A DNA stretch of 64,000 bases from Chloroflexota bacterium (GTDB lineage Bacteria > Chloroflexota > Anaerolineae > UBA4142 > SHND01): NCBI GenBank assembly GCA_004295045.1, contig SHND01000059.1, forward strand, positions 124,001-188,000, given 5' to 3'. Each line of letters starts with the position of its first letter. The stretch's first letter is position 1. The notes under the pieces were generated by a model that ran no database searches, was not told where the DNA came from, and was given only the letters and a program-made list of their open reading frames with translations. Shown in pieces: positions 25,572 to 34,911 of the stretch. The translations under genes were made by a program, and so were the position numbers.

Positions 25572-27227
25572 ATGAAACGGAAATTATTCATCATTGGCGG
25601 AATCGTACTTGTACTTGCACTCGCCGCCGGGGGATTTTATTTTTGGCAGCAATCTACAACTGCATCCAGTACTGCCTCAACGCGTCAAACGACAACGGTC
25701 GCGCGCGGCACCTTGACGGCGAGCGTCAGCGGCGCGGGCAACATTTCTGCGCCGGAAACATCGAGTTTGAGCTTTGGCATCGGCGAAGTGGCGGTTCAAG
25801 CGGTGAACGTCCAAGTTGGTGATTTGGTGAAAACGGGCGATGTGTTGGCAGAAGCGGACGCAGCACAATACGACGGCGCAGTAAAAAACGCGGAACTGAA
25901 TTTGCAAAGCGCGCAACTCGCATTGCAAGAATTGCAAGAACCCGCGACACAAGATGAACTCGCGTCAGCGAAAGCACAACAGAGCGCCGCGCAAGCATCG
26001 TACGATTCCGCGGTTGCGAAACTGAACGACTTGAAAGACGGCAGCGATTCATTGGAACTTGCCGCCGCGCAAGCATCGCTCGCCAGCGCGCAAGAAAATT
26101 ACAAATCGGCGTCGGCGAAATCGCAAATGACAGACCAACAAATTATTGTTGCGCGTGCGTCGCTTGAAACGGCGCGCATCAATTTGGAATCGGCGCAAGC
26201 GGCGTACAACGCGGTGGCGTGGCAAGACAACGCGACAAATTCAAGTGCAGCAAAAGAATTGCAAACCGCGACGATTGCGTACGAAAGCGCGAAGGCAACC
26301 TACGACTTGAATATGGCGGAAATGAACAACAGCGCGTTGGAATCCGCAAAAGCATCACTCGCCTCCGCGCAATCGAACCTTAAAACATTAGCTCAAGGCG
26401 CGACTGCCGAAGAACTCGCGACCGCGCAAGCATCGGTGGACACGGCGCAAGCAAATTTGATTTCCGCGAAAACAAGTTTGAACGAATTGCAAGACGGCGC
26501 GACCGAACAAGAATTATTGAGCGCGCAAGCAAATGTGAATTCCGCACAAACCGCGTTGGATGAAGCAGAACGCACCGCCAAATCCGCACAAATTGTTGCA
26601 CCGTTCGATGGCGTGATTTCAAGTGTGAATACGTTCGTCGGACAAGAAGCAACCGCGAATACCAGTGTCATTACTCTCGTAAACACGGATAAATTGCAAG
26701 TTCAACTCACACTTTCGGAAGTGGATGTTGCAGCAGTCAAGGCAGGGCAGAATGTGGAATTGTCGTTCGACGCATTGGGTGATTCTCAATACACAGGTGT
26801 TGTGAGTTCGATTTCGCCTGTCGGCACGACAACGTCCGGTGTGGTGAATTACACGGTGACGATTTCGTTGACAGATTCTGACGAAGACCCCTCGACAGGC
26901 GCGGGGCGAGTTCTGCCCGGCATGACTGCACTCGCGAACATCATCACGGAACAAAAAGATGACACGATTTATGTTTCGAGTCGTGCAGTCAAAACGCAAG
27001 GCAATCGTAAAGTACTGACGCTGCTGCTCGAAGGACGCGAAATTCCGTTGACAGTGCAAACGGGAATGACCAATTCCTCATTCACCGAAATCGCGAGCGC
27101 GACGATGCAAGATGGAACAGTTGTCAATTTGCAAGAAGGCGACACGCTCGTACTCAACTCAACGACCACATCATCTTCGACACAAGGCAATTTCGGCGGC
27201 CCTCCTGGTGGCGGGTTCTTGCAGTAA
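25572..27227 (+). CDS. MacA/HlyD-type membrane fusion protein of an exporter
   Basis: The 551-residue protein has an N-terminal membrane helix (about 6-24) and a first lipoyl half (GNISAPETSSLSFGIGEV). A long coiled coil contains repeated units such as ASVDTAQANLISAKTSLNELQDG (about 90-330). The second lipoyl half and barrel domains follow (ERTAKSAQIVAPFDGVISSV). It ends with a Gly/Pro tail. The hairpin is longer than in MacA. ATG 25572 follows AAGGAG at a proper distance. It should link the MacB-type transporter encoded downstream to outer layers or to substrate. Confidence 0.9.
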   Translation: MKRKLFIIGGIVLVLALAAGGFYFWQQSTTASSTASTRQTTTVARGTLTASVSGAGNISAPETSSLSFGIGEVAVQAVNVQVGDLVKTGDVLAEADAAQYDGAVKNAELNLQSAQLALQELQEPATQDELASAKAQQSAAQASYDSAVAKLNDLKDGSDSLELAAAQASLASAQENYKSASAKSQMTDQQIIVARASLETARINLESAQAAYNAVAWQDNATNSSAAKELQTATIAYESAKATYDLNMAEMNNSALESAKASLASAQSNLKTLAQGATAEELATAQASVDTAQANLISAKTSLNELQDGATEQELLSAQANVNSAQTALDEAERTAKSAQIVAPFDGVISSVNTFVGQEATANTSVITLVNTDKLQVQLTLSEVDVAAVKAGQNVELSFDALGDSQYTGVVSSISPVGTTTSGVVNYTVTISLTDSDEDPSTGAGRVLPGMTALANIITEQKDDTIYVSSRAVKTQGNRKVLTLLLEGREIPLTVQTGMTNSSFTEIASATMQDGTVVNLQEGDTLVLNSTTTSSSTQGNFGGPPGGGFLQ

Positions 27228-27308
27228 TTATGACGGAAGATGAACGACGGATGACGAAAGATTTGTTCTCCCGTCAGCCGCCACTCGTCACTTTTAACGA
27301 GGTGCAAC

Positions 27309-27974
27309 ATGAATGTTATTGAAATTCAGGATGTGAAAAAAATTTATCAAATGGGCGATACCGAAGTAGCTGCACTGCGCGGCGTGTCGCTCGAAATCGA
27401 ACGCGGTGAAATGGTCTCGATTGTAGGTCCTTCGGGTTCGGGCAAATCAACTCTGATGAACATTATCGGTTGTCTCGACCAACCAAGTGAAGGCAGCTAC
27501 AAGTTAGACGATGTGGATGTGAGCAAAATGGATGACGACCAACTCGCGACAATTCGCAATCAAAAAATCGGATTCGTGTTTCAAAGTTTCAATCTCTTGC
27601 CGCGCACCACTGCGCTCGACCAAGTGGAATTGCCGATGGTGTACGCGGGCAAAGCAGACCGCAAAAAACGCGCGATAGACGCGTTGACGCAAGTAGGCCT
27701 CGGTGACCGCGTGCATCATCGCCCGAACGAATTGTCCGGTGGACAGCAGCAGCGTGTTGCGATTGCGCGGGCGCTCGTGAACGAACCCGCGATTATTCTC
27801 GCGGACGAGCCGACGGGTAATCTCGATTCGCAATCCGGCGAAGAGATTATGAACCTTTTCAAAAAACTGCATCGCGAGCAGGGGCTCACTGTCATTATGG
27901 TCACGCACGACCCCGATGTCGCGGCGCAGACGGAGCGCGTGATACGCGTAAAAGACGGAAGGGTAGCAGCATGA
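27309..27974 (+). CDS. MacB/LolD-type ABC ATPase
   Basis: The 221-residue ATPase has Walker A GPSGSGKST (40-48), a Q-loop FQSFNLL, signature LSGGQQQRV, Walker B ILADEPTGN and H-loop VTHD. It is the MacB class that works with FtsX-like permeases. Its last codons overlap the permease start by 4 bp (ATGA). The partner fusion protein is encoded immediately upstream, so the three genes form a tripartite-type exporter for an unknown peptide, lipid or antibiotic. Confidence 0.95.
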   Translation: MNVIEIQDVKKIYQMGDTEVAALRGVSLEIERGEMVSIVGPSGSGKSTLMNIIGCLDQPSEGSYKLDDVDVSKMDDDQLATIRNQKIGFVFQSFNLLPRTTALDQVELPMVYAGKADRKKRAIDALTQVGLGDRVHHRPNELSGGQQQRVAIARALVNEPAIILADEPTGNLDSQSGEEIMNLFKKLHREQGLTVIMVTHDPDVAAQTERVIRVKDGRVAA

Positions 27975-29203
27975 ACATTCTCGAATCTGCTCGCATCGCA
28001 ACACGCGCGCTGACTGCCAACAAATTGCGCGCGGGACTTACAATGCTCGGCATCATCATCGGCGTCGCGGCAGTGATTGCGCTCGTGAGCATTGGACGCG
28101 GCGCGGAAAAAGCAATCACTGAACAAATCGAAAGTGTTGGCACAAATCTTTTGTACGTACGTCCCGGCGCAACAAGTTCTGGCGGCGTGCAAAGCGCGGA
28201 AGGTAGCGCGGCGACGTTGACACTGGAAGATGGAGAAGCATTGCAAGACATCGAAGGCATTGAAGGTGTCGCGCCCGAAGTCAACTCGTTCGGACAAATG
28301 GTGGCGGGCGGCATCAATACGAATGCGCGCGTCACAGGCGTTACGCCCGATTTCACTACAGTTCGCAATTTCAACGTTGCATCGGGTGAATTTATTTCCG
28401 AAGCGAACATCACAGGCAAATCGCTGGTCGTCGTACTCGGCAGTACTGTCGCCTCAACCTTGTTCCCAGACCAAGACCCGATTGACCAAACGGTTCGCAT
28501 CAACAACGTACCATTCAAAGTCATTGGCGTGATGGAATCGAAAGGCGGCACGGGTGTTCAGAGCCAAGACAGCCAAGTGTTTGTTCCAATCACTACCGCG
28601 CAAACGCGGCTCTCGAACACGGGGCGTTTTCGCGGCGGCAACAGCATCAGCACCATCAACATCAAACTCGCCGATGCAAGTTTGGGCGACCAGGTGACGG
28701 AAGAAATCGGAAACATTTTACGCGAACGTCACAACGTTTCGGAAGATGACTTTGCCGTCACAAGCCAGGAGGATGTGTTGAGCGCGGCAACATCGGTCAC
28801 TGACACTTTAACCATTTTTCTCGGCGGTGTCGCAGCGATTTCTTTATTCGTCGGCGGCATCGGCATCATGAACATCATGCTCGTCAGCGTTACCGAACGC
28901 ACGCGTGAAATTGGCATCCGCAAAGCCGTCGGCGCAAAACGCCGCGATATTCTGATGCAATTTCTCACTGAAGCGACTGTGTTGAGCGTACTGGGCGGCG
29001 CGATTGGCACAGCGATTGGTTGGACTATCGCAAGTGTGATGGGTAATGTGTCCATCGGTTCGACGACCGTAACACCCAGTGTGGACTTGAGTGCGGTTCT
29101 ACTCGCGGTCGTTTTCTCGATTGGCGTCGGCTTGTTCTTTGGCAGCTATCCCGCATTCCGCGCGAGCGCGCTGCGACCGATTCAGGCATTGAGATATGAA
29201 TGA
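27971..29203 (+). CDS. MacB-type FtsX-family ABC permease
   Basis: The 410-residue permease has one N-terminal helix (about 18-40) and a large outer MacB domain (about 45-270). Three helices at the end include SLFVGGIGIMNIMLVSVTERTREIGIRKAVGAKRRDI, the FtsX signature. It is the transport half paired with the ATPase it overlaps. MacB-type transporters move substrate by mechanotransmission and not through a central pore. Confidence 0.94.
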   Translation: MNILESARIATRALTANKLRAGLTMLGIIIGVAAVIALVSIGRGAEKAITEQIESVGTNLLYVRPGATSSGGVQSAEGSAATLTLEDGEALQDIEGIEGVAPEVNSFGQMVAGGINTNARVTGVTPDFTTVRNFNVASGEFISEANITGKSLVVVLGSTVASTLFPDQDPIDQTVRINNVPFKVIGVMESKGGTGVQSQDSQVFVPITTAQTRLSNTGRFRGGNSISTINIKLADASLGDQVTEEIGNILRERHNVSEDDFAVTSQEDVLSAATSVTDTLTIFLGGVAAISLFVGGIGIMNIMLVSVTERTREIGIRKAVGAKRRDILMQFLTEATVLSVLGGAIGTAIGWTIASVMGNVSIGSTTVTPSVDLSAVLLAVVFSIGVGLFFGSYPAFRASALRPIQALRYE

Positions 29204-29205
29204 GT

Positions 29206-29263
29206 TGTTCGTTATTCGTTATTGGTCATTCGTTCTCTGCAAACGAATAACGAATAACGAACA
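29206..29263. repeat. Perfect 18-bp inverted repeat of GTTATTC words
   Basis: The arm TGTTCGTTATTCGTTATT (29206-29223) is perfectly complementary to AATAACGAATAACGAACA (29246-29263), with a 22-nt loop. The arms consist of the repeated word CGTTATT. There is no T-run, so it is not a standard terminator. Confidence 0.8.
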
Positions 29264-29276
29264 GCCAATAATAAAA

Positions 29277-30671
29277 ATGTTAAAACGAATTCTTTTAATT
29301 CTCGTACTCGCCTGTGCAATCTTTGGCACCGCGTCTACATCGTTCGCAAGTGGAATGGGACCGGGAGATGCAATTTATGCGAACGGCGAAACGATAACCA
29401 TCGCGGCAAATTCAGCGCAGTGGTTCAAGTTCGATGTCGGCGGGAAAAAAGCGGATGTGAGCGCGACGCTGAACGCGGCATCTGCAGAGGTATTGCGCCT
29501 CGCTATTTACACACCGGAACAAGTAGCGGCATATCAAAATGGTTCCAGTTTGAAAGCCATTGGTTCGGGCAGCGTACAAGAAAATTACGCGCTCGCGTGG
29601 TTTGGCGAATTCAATCAAGCGGGAACGTACTATGCAGTGGTGTATAACGACACAGGCACGCCGATGGATGTGCAGCTGCGCGTACAAGGCGATGCTGTGA
29701 CAACGCAAGCCGCGACCACTAGCGCACCGACCAAAATAGATGACCCCTTGCAAAAAGTTGTTCCTGTGAATGAAACAGGCATCGAAGGAAAAATTGCGTT
29801 CGTGGACGCGACGGGCGGAAATTTGTACGCGGTGAACGGTGACGGAACGAACTTGAAAAAAATTTCGTACGGGATGGACCCGCAGTGGAATGGCGACGGC
29901 ACACAAATCGCGCTCGCGCGTCAAGGACCCGTTGCAGGCATTTTCACCATCAACGCGGACGGCTCGAATGAAACATTGCTCTATCAAACGAACGAACCGC
30001 GTTCGCCCGCTTGGAGCGCGGACGATTCTCAAATCGTCTTTTCGTATCAAGGCGCGACGAAAGGTGGCGGTACCGTTTCGTTTCGCGGACGCACGTTTGA
30101 ACGACCATCCACAACCGACTGGAACTTGGGACTCGTGAATTTGAGCGATGGTTCGTATCAGGACATTCGCAGCAGTGACAACGCGACAACACCGACGTGG
30201 AACTCGGATGGCACAATTGCGTACAACGACACGGCGATTGGCTTGATGACGACGAGCGCGAATGGCGAACCGTCTGAAAATCCATTCATCGGCGATTTGC
30301 GCAACACAACCGATTCGTACAATCCGTTGCGAATTCGTTCGCCGCAGTATTCGCCCGATGGGACAAAAATTGTGTACGTGGTGCAGCAATCGCCGACTTG
30401 GCAGATTGCGATTGCAAACGCGGATGGCAGTGACCAACATTTGTTGACCAGTGACAACGCCCTGTGGCTCACGCATCCCGACAACGTTGCGCCCGTGTGG
30501 TCACCGGACGGCACACAAATCTTGTTCCTGTCGAATCGAAATGGTGCGTGGGAATTCTTTACGATGAACACGGACGGGACAAACGTACAGCAAGTTTTGA
30601 AAGATGTGACAGACCAAATCACGATTACGTACGATTATCAAGCCGCGCGAATGATGAGTTGGACCGAGTAA
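29277..30671 (+). CDS. Secreted TolB-like beta-propeller protein
   Basis: The 464-residue protein has a Sec signal peptide (about 1-24) and an N-terminal beta domain (about 28-140, FKFDVGGKKADVSATL). PD40/TolB-type repeats follow (GKIAFVDATGGNLYAVNGDGTNL; QWNGDGTQIALA; INADGSNETLL; SADDSQIVFSY). The propeller probably binds proteins or glycans outside the cell. It follows the MacAB genes and may be transcribed with them. ATG 29277 was chosen because it begins at the signal peptide. Confidence 0.85.
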   Translation: MLKRILLILVLACAIFGTASTSFASGMGPGDAIYANGETITIAANSAQWFKFDVGGKKADVSATLNAASAEVLRLAIYTPEQVAAYQNGSSLKAIGSGSVQENYALAWFGEFNQAGTYYAVVYNDTGTPMDVQLRVQGDAVTTQAATTSAPTKIDDPLQKVVPVNETGIEGKIAFVDATGGNLYAVNGDGTNLKKISYGMDPQWNGDGTQIALARQGPVAGIFTINADGSNETLLYQTNEPRSPAWSADDSQIVFSYQGATKGGGTVSFRGRTFERPSTTDWNLGLVNLSDGSYQDIRSSDNATTPTWNSDGTIAYNDTAIGLMTTSANGEPSENPFIGDLRNTTDSYNPLRIRSPQYSPDGTKIVYVVQQSPTWQIAIANADGSDQHLLTSDNALWLTHPDNVAPVWSPDGTQILFLSNRNGAWEFFTMNTDGTNVQQVLKDVTDQITITYDYQAARMMSWTE

Positions 30672-30685
30672 AAAATATAAAGAAA

Positions 30686-30724
30686 ACAGGGCGGTTTCTC
30701 AATAAATTGGAGAAATCGCCCTGT
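30686..30724 (+). terminator. Hairpin after the propeller gene
   Basis: ACAGGGCGGTTTCTC pairs with GAGAAATCGCCCTGT (one G-T) around AATAAATTG. Only a short T-stretch (CCATTTATT) follows, so termination strength is uncertain. Confidence 0.6.
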
Positions 30725-30787
30725 CCATTTATTGCGCGTGGTGAATTGCTCTATCCAAATCCTCGTGCTATTATCTCGCCCGTTCTC

Positions 30788-32158
30788 ATGGCACGCCGCA
30801 ATTTCATCCGTTTCATCGTACTCGCTTTTCTCGCTTCGCTCCTTTTCCTTTGCCCCCCCGCACTCTCCGCCGACCAGCCGCCGCGCGTCTTTGCGTTTTA
30901 TTACGCTTGGTTCGATGAGCAATCGTGGTCACCAGATCACGTCGCCGACATCCCTGCGGAAACGTACGTCTCGCGCGATCCACACACGATTGCGCGCCAC
31001 ATTGATCAAGCCGCCGGCGCCGGGATTGATTCTTTCGTCGTCTCATGGCTCGGTCCCGGCAATCCGACGGACGAACGTTTCAAGATGATGCTCGACATCG
31101 CCGGCGGTAAAAATTTTTCCGCGACGATTGATTTTGAAGCCAATCGGTATTCCTCGCGCGAATCTCTCATCAACGCGTTGACGTACGTCCGCGATCAACT
31201 TGAACCGCACGGCGCATTCGCGCGTGTGAACGGCAAACCGATTCTATTTTTCTGGCGTGAACAAGTCCGTAGCGTGGATGAGTGGGCTGAGATTCGCGCG
31301 CAAGTGGACCCAAATCACGATCAAATTTGGATTGCCGAAGGCGTGAACATTGCGTACCAGCGCGTCTTTGACGGACATCATTTGTATTCGATTGCGTGGT
31401 CGCCCGATGTCAATTACACATTGAGCGATTGGTCAAAACGCGTACGCCGCGCGGGCGCGGATAAATTGTGGGTCGCAACGGTGATGCCGGGTTACGACGA
31501 TACGCGCACAAGTCGCGCGGATAAATTTGCGCGCGCCCGCGACGACGGCAATTTTTATCGCGCGACGTGGAATGCCGCGCTCGCGTCGCAGCCCGATTTG
31601 GTTGTGATCACCAGTTTCAACGAGTGGGTTGAAGGTTCGATGATCGAACCAAGCGTGACGTACGGCAATTTGTATCTCGACCTTACACGCGACTATGCCG
31701 CGCAATTCAAAAGTTCGCCGCGCCCTTCGACCGAAGAAAAAATCGCGCTCGCCGCAACCGCGACCCCGCGTCCAACTGCTCATCCTACCAATGCGCCGAC
31801 GAATAGCCCAACATTGATTCCCACGCGCGGTCCTTCACCCACGCCGACGTTGACGCCCTTTGAAGATTCCGCCTATCGTACGACGGAAATCTTGCGCGTG
31901 CGTTCGGGTCCCGGCACACAATTCGAAATACTCGACAAACTGCCGCGTGATTTTGTTTTGGATATTCTCGCGCGCAGCGAGGATCATCAATGGCTCGCGA
32001 TTGCATTTCCTGATTACGGCTCACTCGGTTGGGTAAGCGCGGAGTTTGTCGCGCCGCAGGAAGGTTTGAACCAATTTCCGATTGAACCATCGGTAATGAA
32101 AGAATCCGTCGCGCCAACGCCCGCGCAATCGGGCGAGGCATTACCCATCTGGTATTAG
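30788..32158 (+). CDS. Secreted GH99-like glycosidase domain with C-terminal SH3b
   Basis: The 456-residue protein has a signal peptide (LAFLASLLFLCPPALSA, about 10-26). The catalytic-type domain VFAFYYAWFDEQSW to ITSFNEWVEGSMIEPS (about 33-295) matches the GH99/GH71-like barrel; the NEWVEGSMIEP motif is typical of endo-acting alpha-mannan hydrolases and WbsX-like proteins. A Thr/Pro linker (about 325-360) and a bacterial SH3 domain (YRTTEILRVRSGPGTQFEIL to LGWVSAEFV) follow. It probably acts on cell-surface or extracellular polysaccharide. ATG 30788 is the first Met before the signal peptide. Confidence 0.8.
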   Translation: MARRNFIRFIVLAFLASLLFLCPPALSADQPPRVFAFYYAWFDEQSWSPDHVADIPAETYVSRDPHTIARHIDQAAGAGIDSFVVSWLGPGNPTDERFKMMLDIAGGKNFSATIDFEANRYSSRESLINALTYVRDQLEPHGAFARVNGKPILFFWREQVRSVDEWAEIRAQVDPNHDQIWIAEGVNIAYQRVFDGHHLYSIAWSPDVNYTLSDWSKRVRRAGADKLWVATVMPGYDDTRTSRADKFARARDDGNFYRATWNAALASQPDLVVITSFNEWVEGSMIEPSVTYGNLYLDLTRDYAAQFKSSPRPSTEEKIALAATATPRPTAHPTNAPTNSPTLIPTRGPSPTPTLTPFEDSAYRTTEILRVRSGPGTQFEILDKLPRDFVLDILARSEDHQWLAIAFPDYGSLGWVSAEFVAPQEGLNQFPIEPSVMKESVAPTPAQSGEALPIWY

Positions 32159-32166
32159 CTGTAGGT

Positions 32167-33300
32167 TTGGTCTTTCACACCAGCTTACGTTACAATCTCC
32201 CACGAATTCTCCGCTTGAGAACGTTTCAATTGCAAAACAACTTTTTTCGCACGTCGCGCGGGACTCTCCTTTCGCTCCTCATCCTTTGTATTTGGCTTGC
32301 GGGATGTGCAAGTGCCACACCCGAACCAACGCGCGCGCCGACGCGTCCCGCGCGCATCACGCGACAACCGACCAAGTTCGCGCGACTGGAGCCGACGGAA
32401 ACGCCGCGCCCGACGCGCACCCCTCGTCCGACGCGTACGCGCATTCCGACAGTTGAACATACACCGACACGCGCCGGCAAAGCTGTCAAGAAAAAGAAAA
32501 CCGCGACACCGGTCGTCGCCTCTGCGCAAAACAGCGAAAGCAGTATTCCCGCAACAGAGGAACCAACTGCTCCTCCGACTGACGCGCCCGCGCTAACGGA
32601 AACGCCTACGAATGCTCCGGCTCCCGACACAACCCTTGCGGTCGACGCGGCGTGTGAGCCAACCGGCGGAGGAGATTTTGGCGTACTCGGCGCGGGCGGT
32701 TGGGAGGGTCGCGATCCTCAAGCGCACCCCGATTTGAATTTGGCGGTGCGCGGCTATCGTCCCGTGGACGCGTTTCGCGGACTGGTGGATTATGATGGGG
32801 AAACTGATGGCGATGCGCCGCAGCTGTGGGGACTTTTTGCCGACCGTCGCACGCCGGAATTCGCGCACACATATCAAGTATTTGATTGGGATTGGGGCGC
32901 GGATGCGCGCGGCGACTTGATCGAAGATTTTGAAGTGACTATGGTGGGGCTGCGCGTGAACGAAGGGGAAACGATTTTCACTCCCGATTTTGGGCACGAG
33001 ATTGGCGATGGGTATGTTGCGCTCGTATTGTACGCGGACGAACATCGCATTACCTTAAAGTACACCGGCGAAGATAATGTCATTGATGGTTACACGCTGC
33101 ACCTCGAAGGCATTTGCGTTTATACAAATCTTTTGAATTTGTACAATGAACGTCACGCGGCGGGGCGCGGCGCACTGCCCGCGCTGCGTCCTGGACAGCC
33201 CATCGGCTATATGCCCAGCACCGAACTCGGTGTAGCGATTCGTGATCGCGGCGCCTTTCTCGATCCGCGTTCGCGCAAAGATTGGTGGCAGGGACGCTGA
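32167..33300 (+). CDS. Lipoprotein with Pro/Thr-rich linker and conserved C-terminal domain of unknown function
   Basis: A protein of up to 377 residues with lipobox LAGC (about Cys47 from the TTG start at 32167; one of several downstream TTG codons may be the real start). Then comes a long TRTPRPT-type linker (about 50-160). The C-terminal domain begins about residue 170 (GDFGVLGAGGWEGRDPQAHPDLNLAVRGY) and ends PSTELGVAIRDRGAFLDPRS. I do not recognise the domain. Its regular strands and Trp/Asp content suggest a beta fold at the cell surface. It lies just before the PadR-controlled cluster and is transcribed in the same direction. Confidence 0.6.
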   Translation: MVFHTSLRYNLPRILRLRTFQLQNNFFRTSRGTLLSLLILCIWLAGCASATPEPTRAPTRPARITRQPTKFARLEPTETPRPTRTPRPTRTRIPTVEHTPTRAGKAVKKKKTATPVVASAQNSESSIPATEEPTAPPTDAPALTETPTNAPAPDTTLAVDAACEPTGGGDFGVLGAGGWEGRDPQAHPDLNLAVRGYRPVDAFRGLVDYDGETDGDAPQLWGLFADRRTPEFAHTYQVFDWDWGADARGDLIEDFEVTMVGLRVNEGETIFTPDFGHEIGDGYVALVLYADEHRITLKYTGEDNVIDGYTLHLEGICVYTNLLNLYNERHAAGRGALPALRPGQPIGYMPSTELGVAIRDRGAFLDPRSRKDWWQGR

Positions 33301-33323
33301 ATGTTCTGCTGCCAAAACCTCAC

Positions 33324-33352
33324 TTGTTGAGTATTCAGTTATTGAATATAAT
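33324..33352 (+). promoter_or_regulatory. padR promoter with embedded PadR-type operator
   Basis: TTGTTG (33324-33329), a 17-bp spacer and TATAAT (33347-33352) form a promoter. The palindrome TATTCA-N5-TGAATA (33332-33348) fills the spacer and overlaps the -10 box, so a bound regulator would block RNA polymerase. The same 17-bp palindrome appears again at 34805-34821 before modB. Confidence 0.75.
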
Positions 33353-33388
33353 CGCGTCCGTCTTTCTACAACGCCACCAATTTGACAG

Positions 33389-33949
33389 ATGAAAGCGAAC
33401 ATTTCTCCCGAACCTGCGCTGCTTGGTTTTTTACAGGATGGTCCGCTGCACGGTTATGACTTGCACAAACAAGTCCGCGCCCAGCTGGGCGTAGTTTGGC
33501 GTTTGGGACAAAGCCAGATGTACGCGATTCTAAAAGAGTATGAAACGCGCGGCTGGATCAAAACAATCGTTGCGCCCCAAACCGACCGCCCCGCGCGCAA
33601 AATGTTGAAACTGACGCCCCAAGGACAGCGCGCATTCGACGCGTGGATGAATCAATCGGCGCGCGGGTTGCGCGAATTTCGTGTAGATTTTTTTGCGCGG
33701 CTCTATTTCGCGCAGGCGGCGGGGCGGCGCGTTTTGCGAACATTTCTCAACCAGCAGATCATTAGCACGCACGAAGAATTGAACGCGCTGCCACAGCTTG
33801 GCAAAGATTCCGAGTTTGCAGAAACAGTGTCCAGTTTTCGCCGCGCGCAGCTGGAAACGATTTTAGAATGGCTCACGGCATATCAAGCTGCAGAAACAAC
33901 GCGCGGCGCCAGACATCCGACAGGCGCCAAAAAGCGTAAGAACAAGTGA
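33389..33949 (+). CDS. PadR-family transcriptional regulator
   Basis: The 186-residue protein has a PadR winged helix (PALLGFLQDGPLHGYDLHKQV, then GQSQMYAILKEYETRGWI and RKMLKLTPQGQRAFDAWM, about 8-90) and a C-terminal helical dimerisation region (about 95-170). PadR proteins repress by binding palindromes near promoters. Here a matching palindrome lies in its own promoter and another before modB, so it probably controls molybdate uptake and itself. Its stop is one base before the TTG start of the following ModA-type gene. Confidence 0.9.
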   Translation: MKANISPEPALLGFLQDGPLHGYDLHKQVRAQLGVVWRLGQSQMYAILKEYETRGWIKTIVAPQTDRPARKMLKLTPQGQRAFDAWMNQSARGLREFRVDFFARLYFAQAAGRRVLRTFLNQQIISTHEELNALPQLGKDSEFAETVSSFRRAQLETILEWLTAYQAAETTRGARHPTGAKKRKNK

Positions 33950-33950
33950 A

Positions 33951-34754
33951 TTGAAGACGTACGCCCTCTTCACACTCGCTTTCGTTTTGCTGGTCGCCTG
34001 TGCGGCGCCCACGCCCACACCCGCGCCAACCGCGACCGCTGTTCCGGCAGTGTATGTGTATGCCGATATAGCCATGACCAACGCACTGCGCGCGGTCCGC
34101 GAAGCATTCGCCAAAGCCCATCCTGAAATTCGAATCGAATTCTCCTTTGTGGATGCCGCAAATATGCCGAGTCGTCTCGATTCCAGTTTGAGCGCGAATC
34201 TGGTTTTGAGCGCCAATGCTCTGGTTTTTGAACAGCTCGCCAAGCAAAATCGAATCGAAACGGCGCCGCGCGTCGTGACGCGTAATCCACTCGTCGTTTT
34301 CATCGCGCGCACAAATCCGGCGGGCATCGAACGCATCGAAGATTTAACACGCGGCGACCTCGCTTTTGCAATCGCCAACGAGAAAACTCCGTTGGGGCAA
34401 GCGACACGCGCCCTCGTCGAAAATATGCGGCACGATCTCACCTTCGGACCCGAATTTTCGCAGGTGGTTCTCGATCACGTCAGCGCCGAAAGCGATGACG
34501 CCAACAGCATTTTTGAAAGTGTGCTGCTCAACCACGCCGATGTCGGAATCGTGTATGCCAGCGATGCAAATCTGCGGCTTGGGCGGATTACCCTCCTTGA
34601 TCTTCCAAAGGGTTTGGATGTCACAACGGATTATTCTGCCGCTGTTCTGAAATCAACGCACGCGCCAACGCAAGCCCAGCTCTTTTTCGACTTTGTTACC
34701 TCGCCGCCCGCGCAAGCCATTTTCGCCGAGTACGGTTTCCAAGCTAACCCTTGA
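33951..34754 (+). CDS. ModA-type substrate-binding lipoprotein, divergent
   Basis: The 267-residue lipoprotein (lipobox LVACA) has a TP-rich linker and a two-lobed binding fold: VYVYADIAMTNALRAVREAFAKAHPEIRIEFSF, then SANALVFEQLAK, NPLVVFIARTNPAGIERIEDL, TPLGQATRAL and GIVYASDANL. This follows ModA but lacks the usual FAAASLT start. It may bind molybdate, tungstate or a related oxyanion. It uses a TTG start directly after the padR stop, so it is translationally coupled to its regulator. A second, canonical ModA is encoded at 36964. Confidence 0.78.
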   Translation: MKTYALFTLAFVLLVACAAPTPTPAPTATAVPAVYVYADIAMTNALRAVREAFAKAHPEIRIEFSFVDAANMPSRLDSSLSANLVLSANALVFEQLAKQNRIETAPRVVTRNPLVVFIARTNPAGIERIEDLTRGDLAFAIANEKTPLGQATRALVENMRHDLTFGPEFSQVVLDHVSAESDDANSIFESVLLNHADVGIVYASDANLRLGRITLLDLPKGLDVTTDYSAAVLKSTHAPTQAQLFFDFVTSPPAQAIFAEYGFQANP

Positions 34755-34804
34755 CGAGCCATCCATTCAAAAATTTTTTACGCTTTAATAATTCATCTAC
34801 TGAA

Positions 34805-34821
34805 TATTCAATGATTGAATA
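34805..34821. promoter_or_regulatory. Second PadR-type operator, upstream of modB
   Basis: TATTCA-ATGAT-TGAATA is a 17-bp palindrome with the same half-sites and spacing as the one in the padR promoter. It lies 90 bp before the modB start. A TACAAA (34820-34825) could be a weak -10 box overlapping its edge. Confidence 0.7.
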
Positions 34822-34864
34822 CAAACCGTCGGATTTCCAAAAACAACCCCTCTCTCCCATATTG

Positions 34865-34900
34865 GCGGTACGGCAATCCACGCAAACATTGCCGTACCGC
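34865..34900. repeat. GCGGTACGGCAAT palindrome before modB
   Basis: GCGGTACGGCAAT (34865-34877) is perfectly complementary to ATTGCCGTACCGC (34888-34900), with a 10-nt loop. It stands 11 bp before the modB start codon. It shares the TACGGCAA core with the palindromes at 8468 and 13729 and could occlude ribosome binding. Confidence 0.75.
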
Positions 34901-34911
34901 GCGTTACGATC

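Noticed and set aside
29412..30476. 354-codon minus-strand frame over the TolB-like gene
   Set aside because: It is Arg/Cys-rich with no motif, lies fully opposite a recognisable propeller gene, and is a typical GC-skew shadow.
33735..34441. 192-codon minus-strand frame over padR and the ModA-like gene
   Set aside because: It crosses the junction of two recognised plus-strand genes and has no family pattern.
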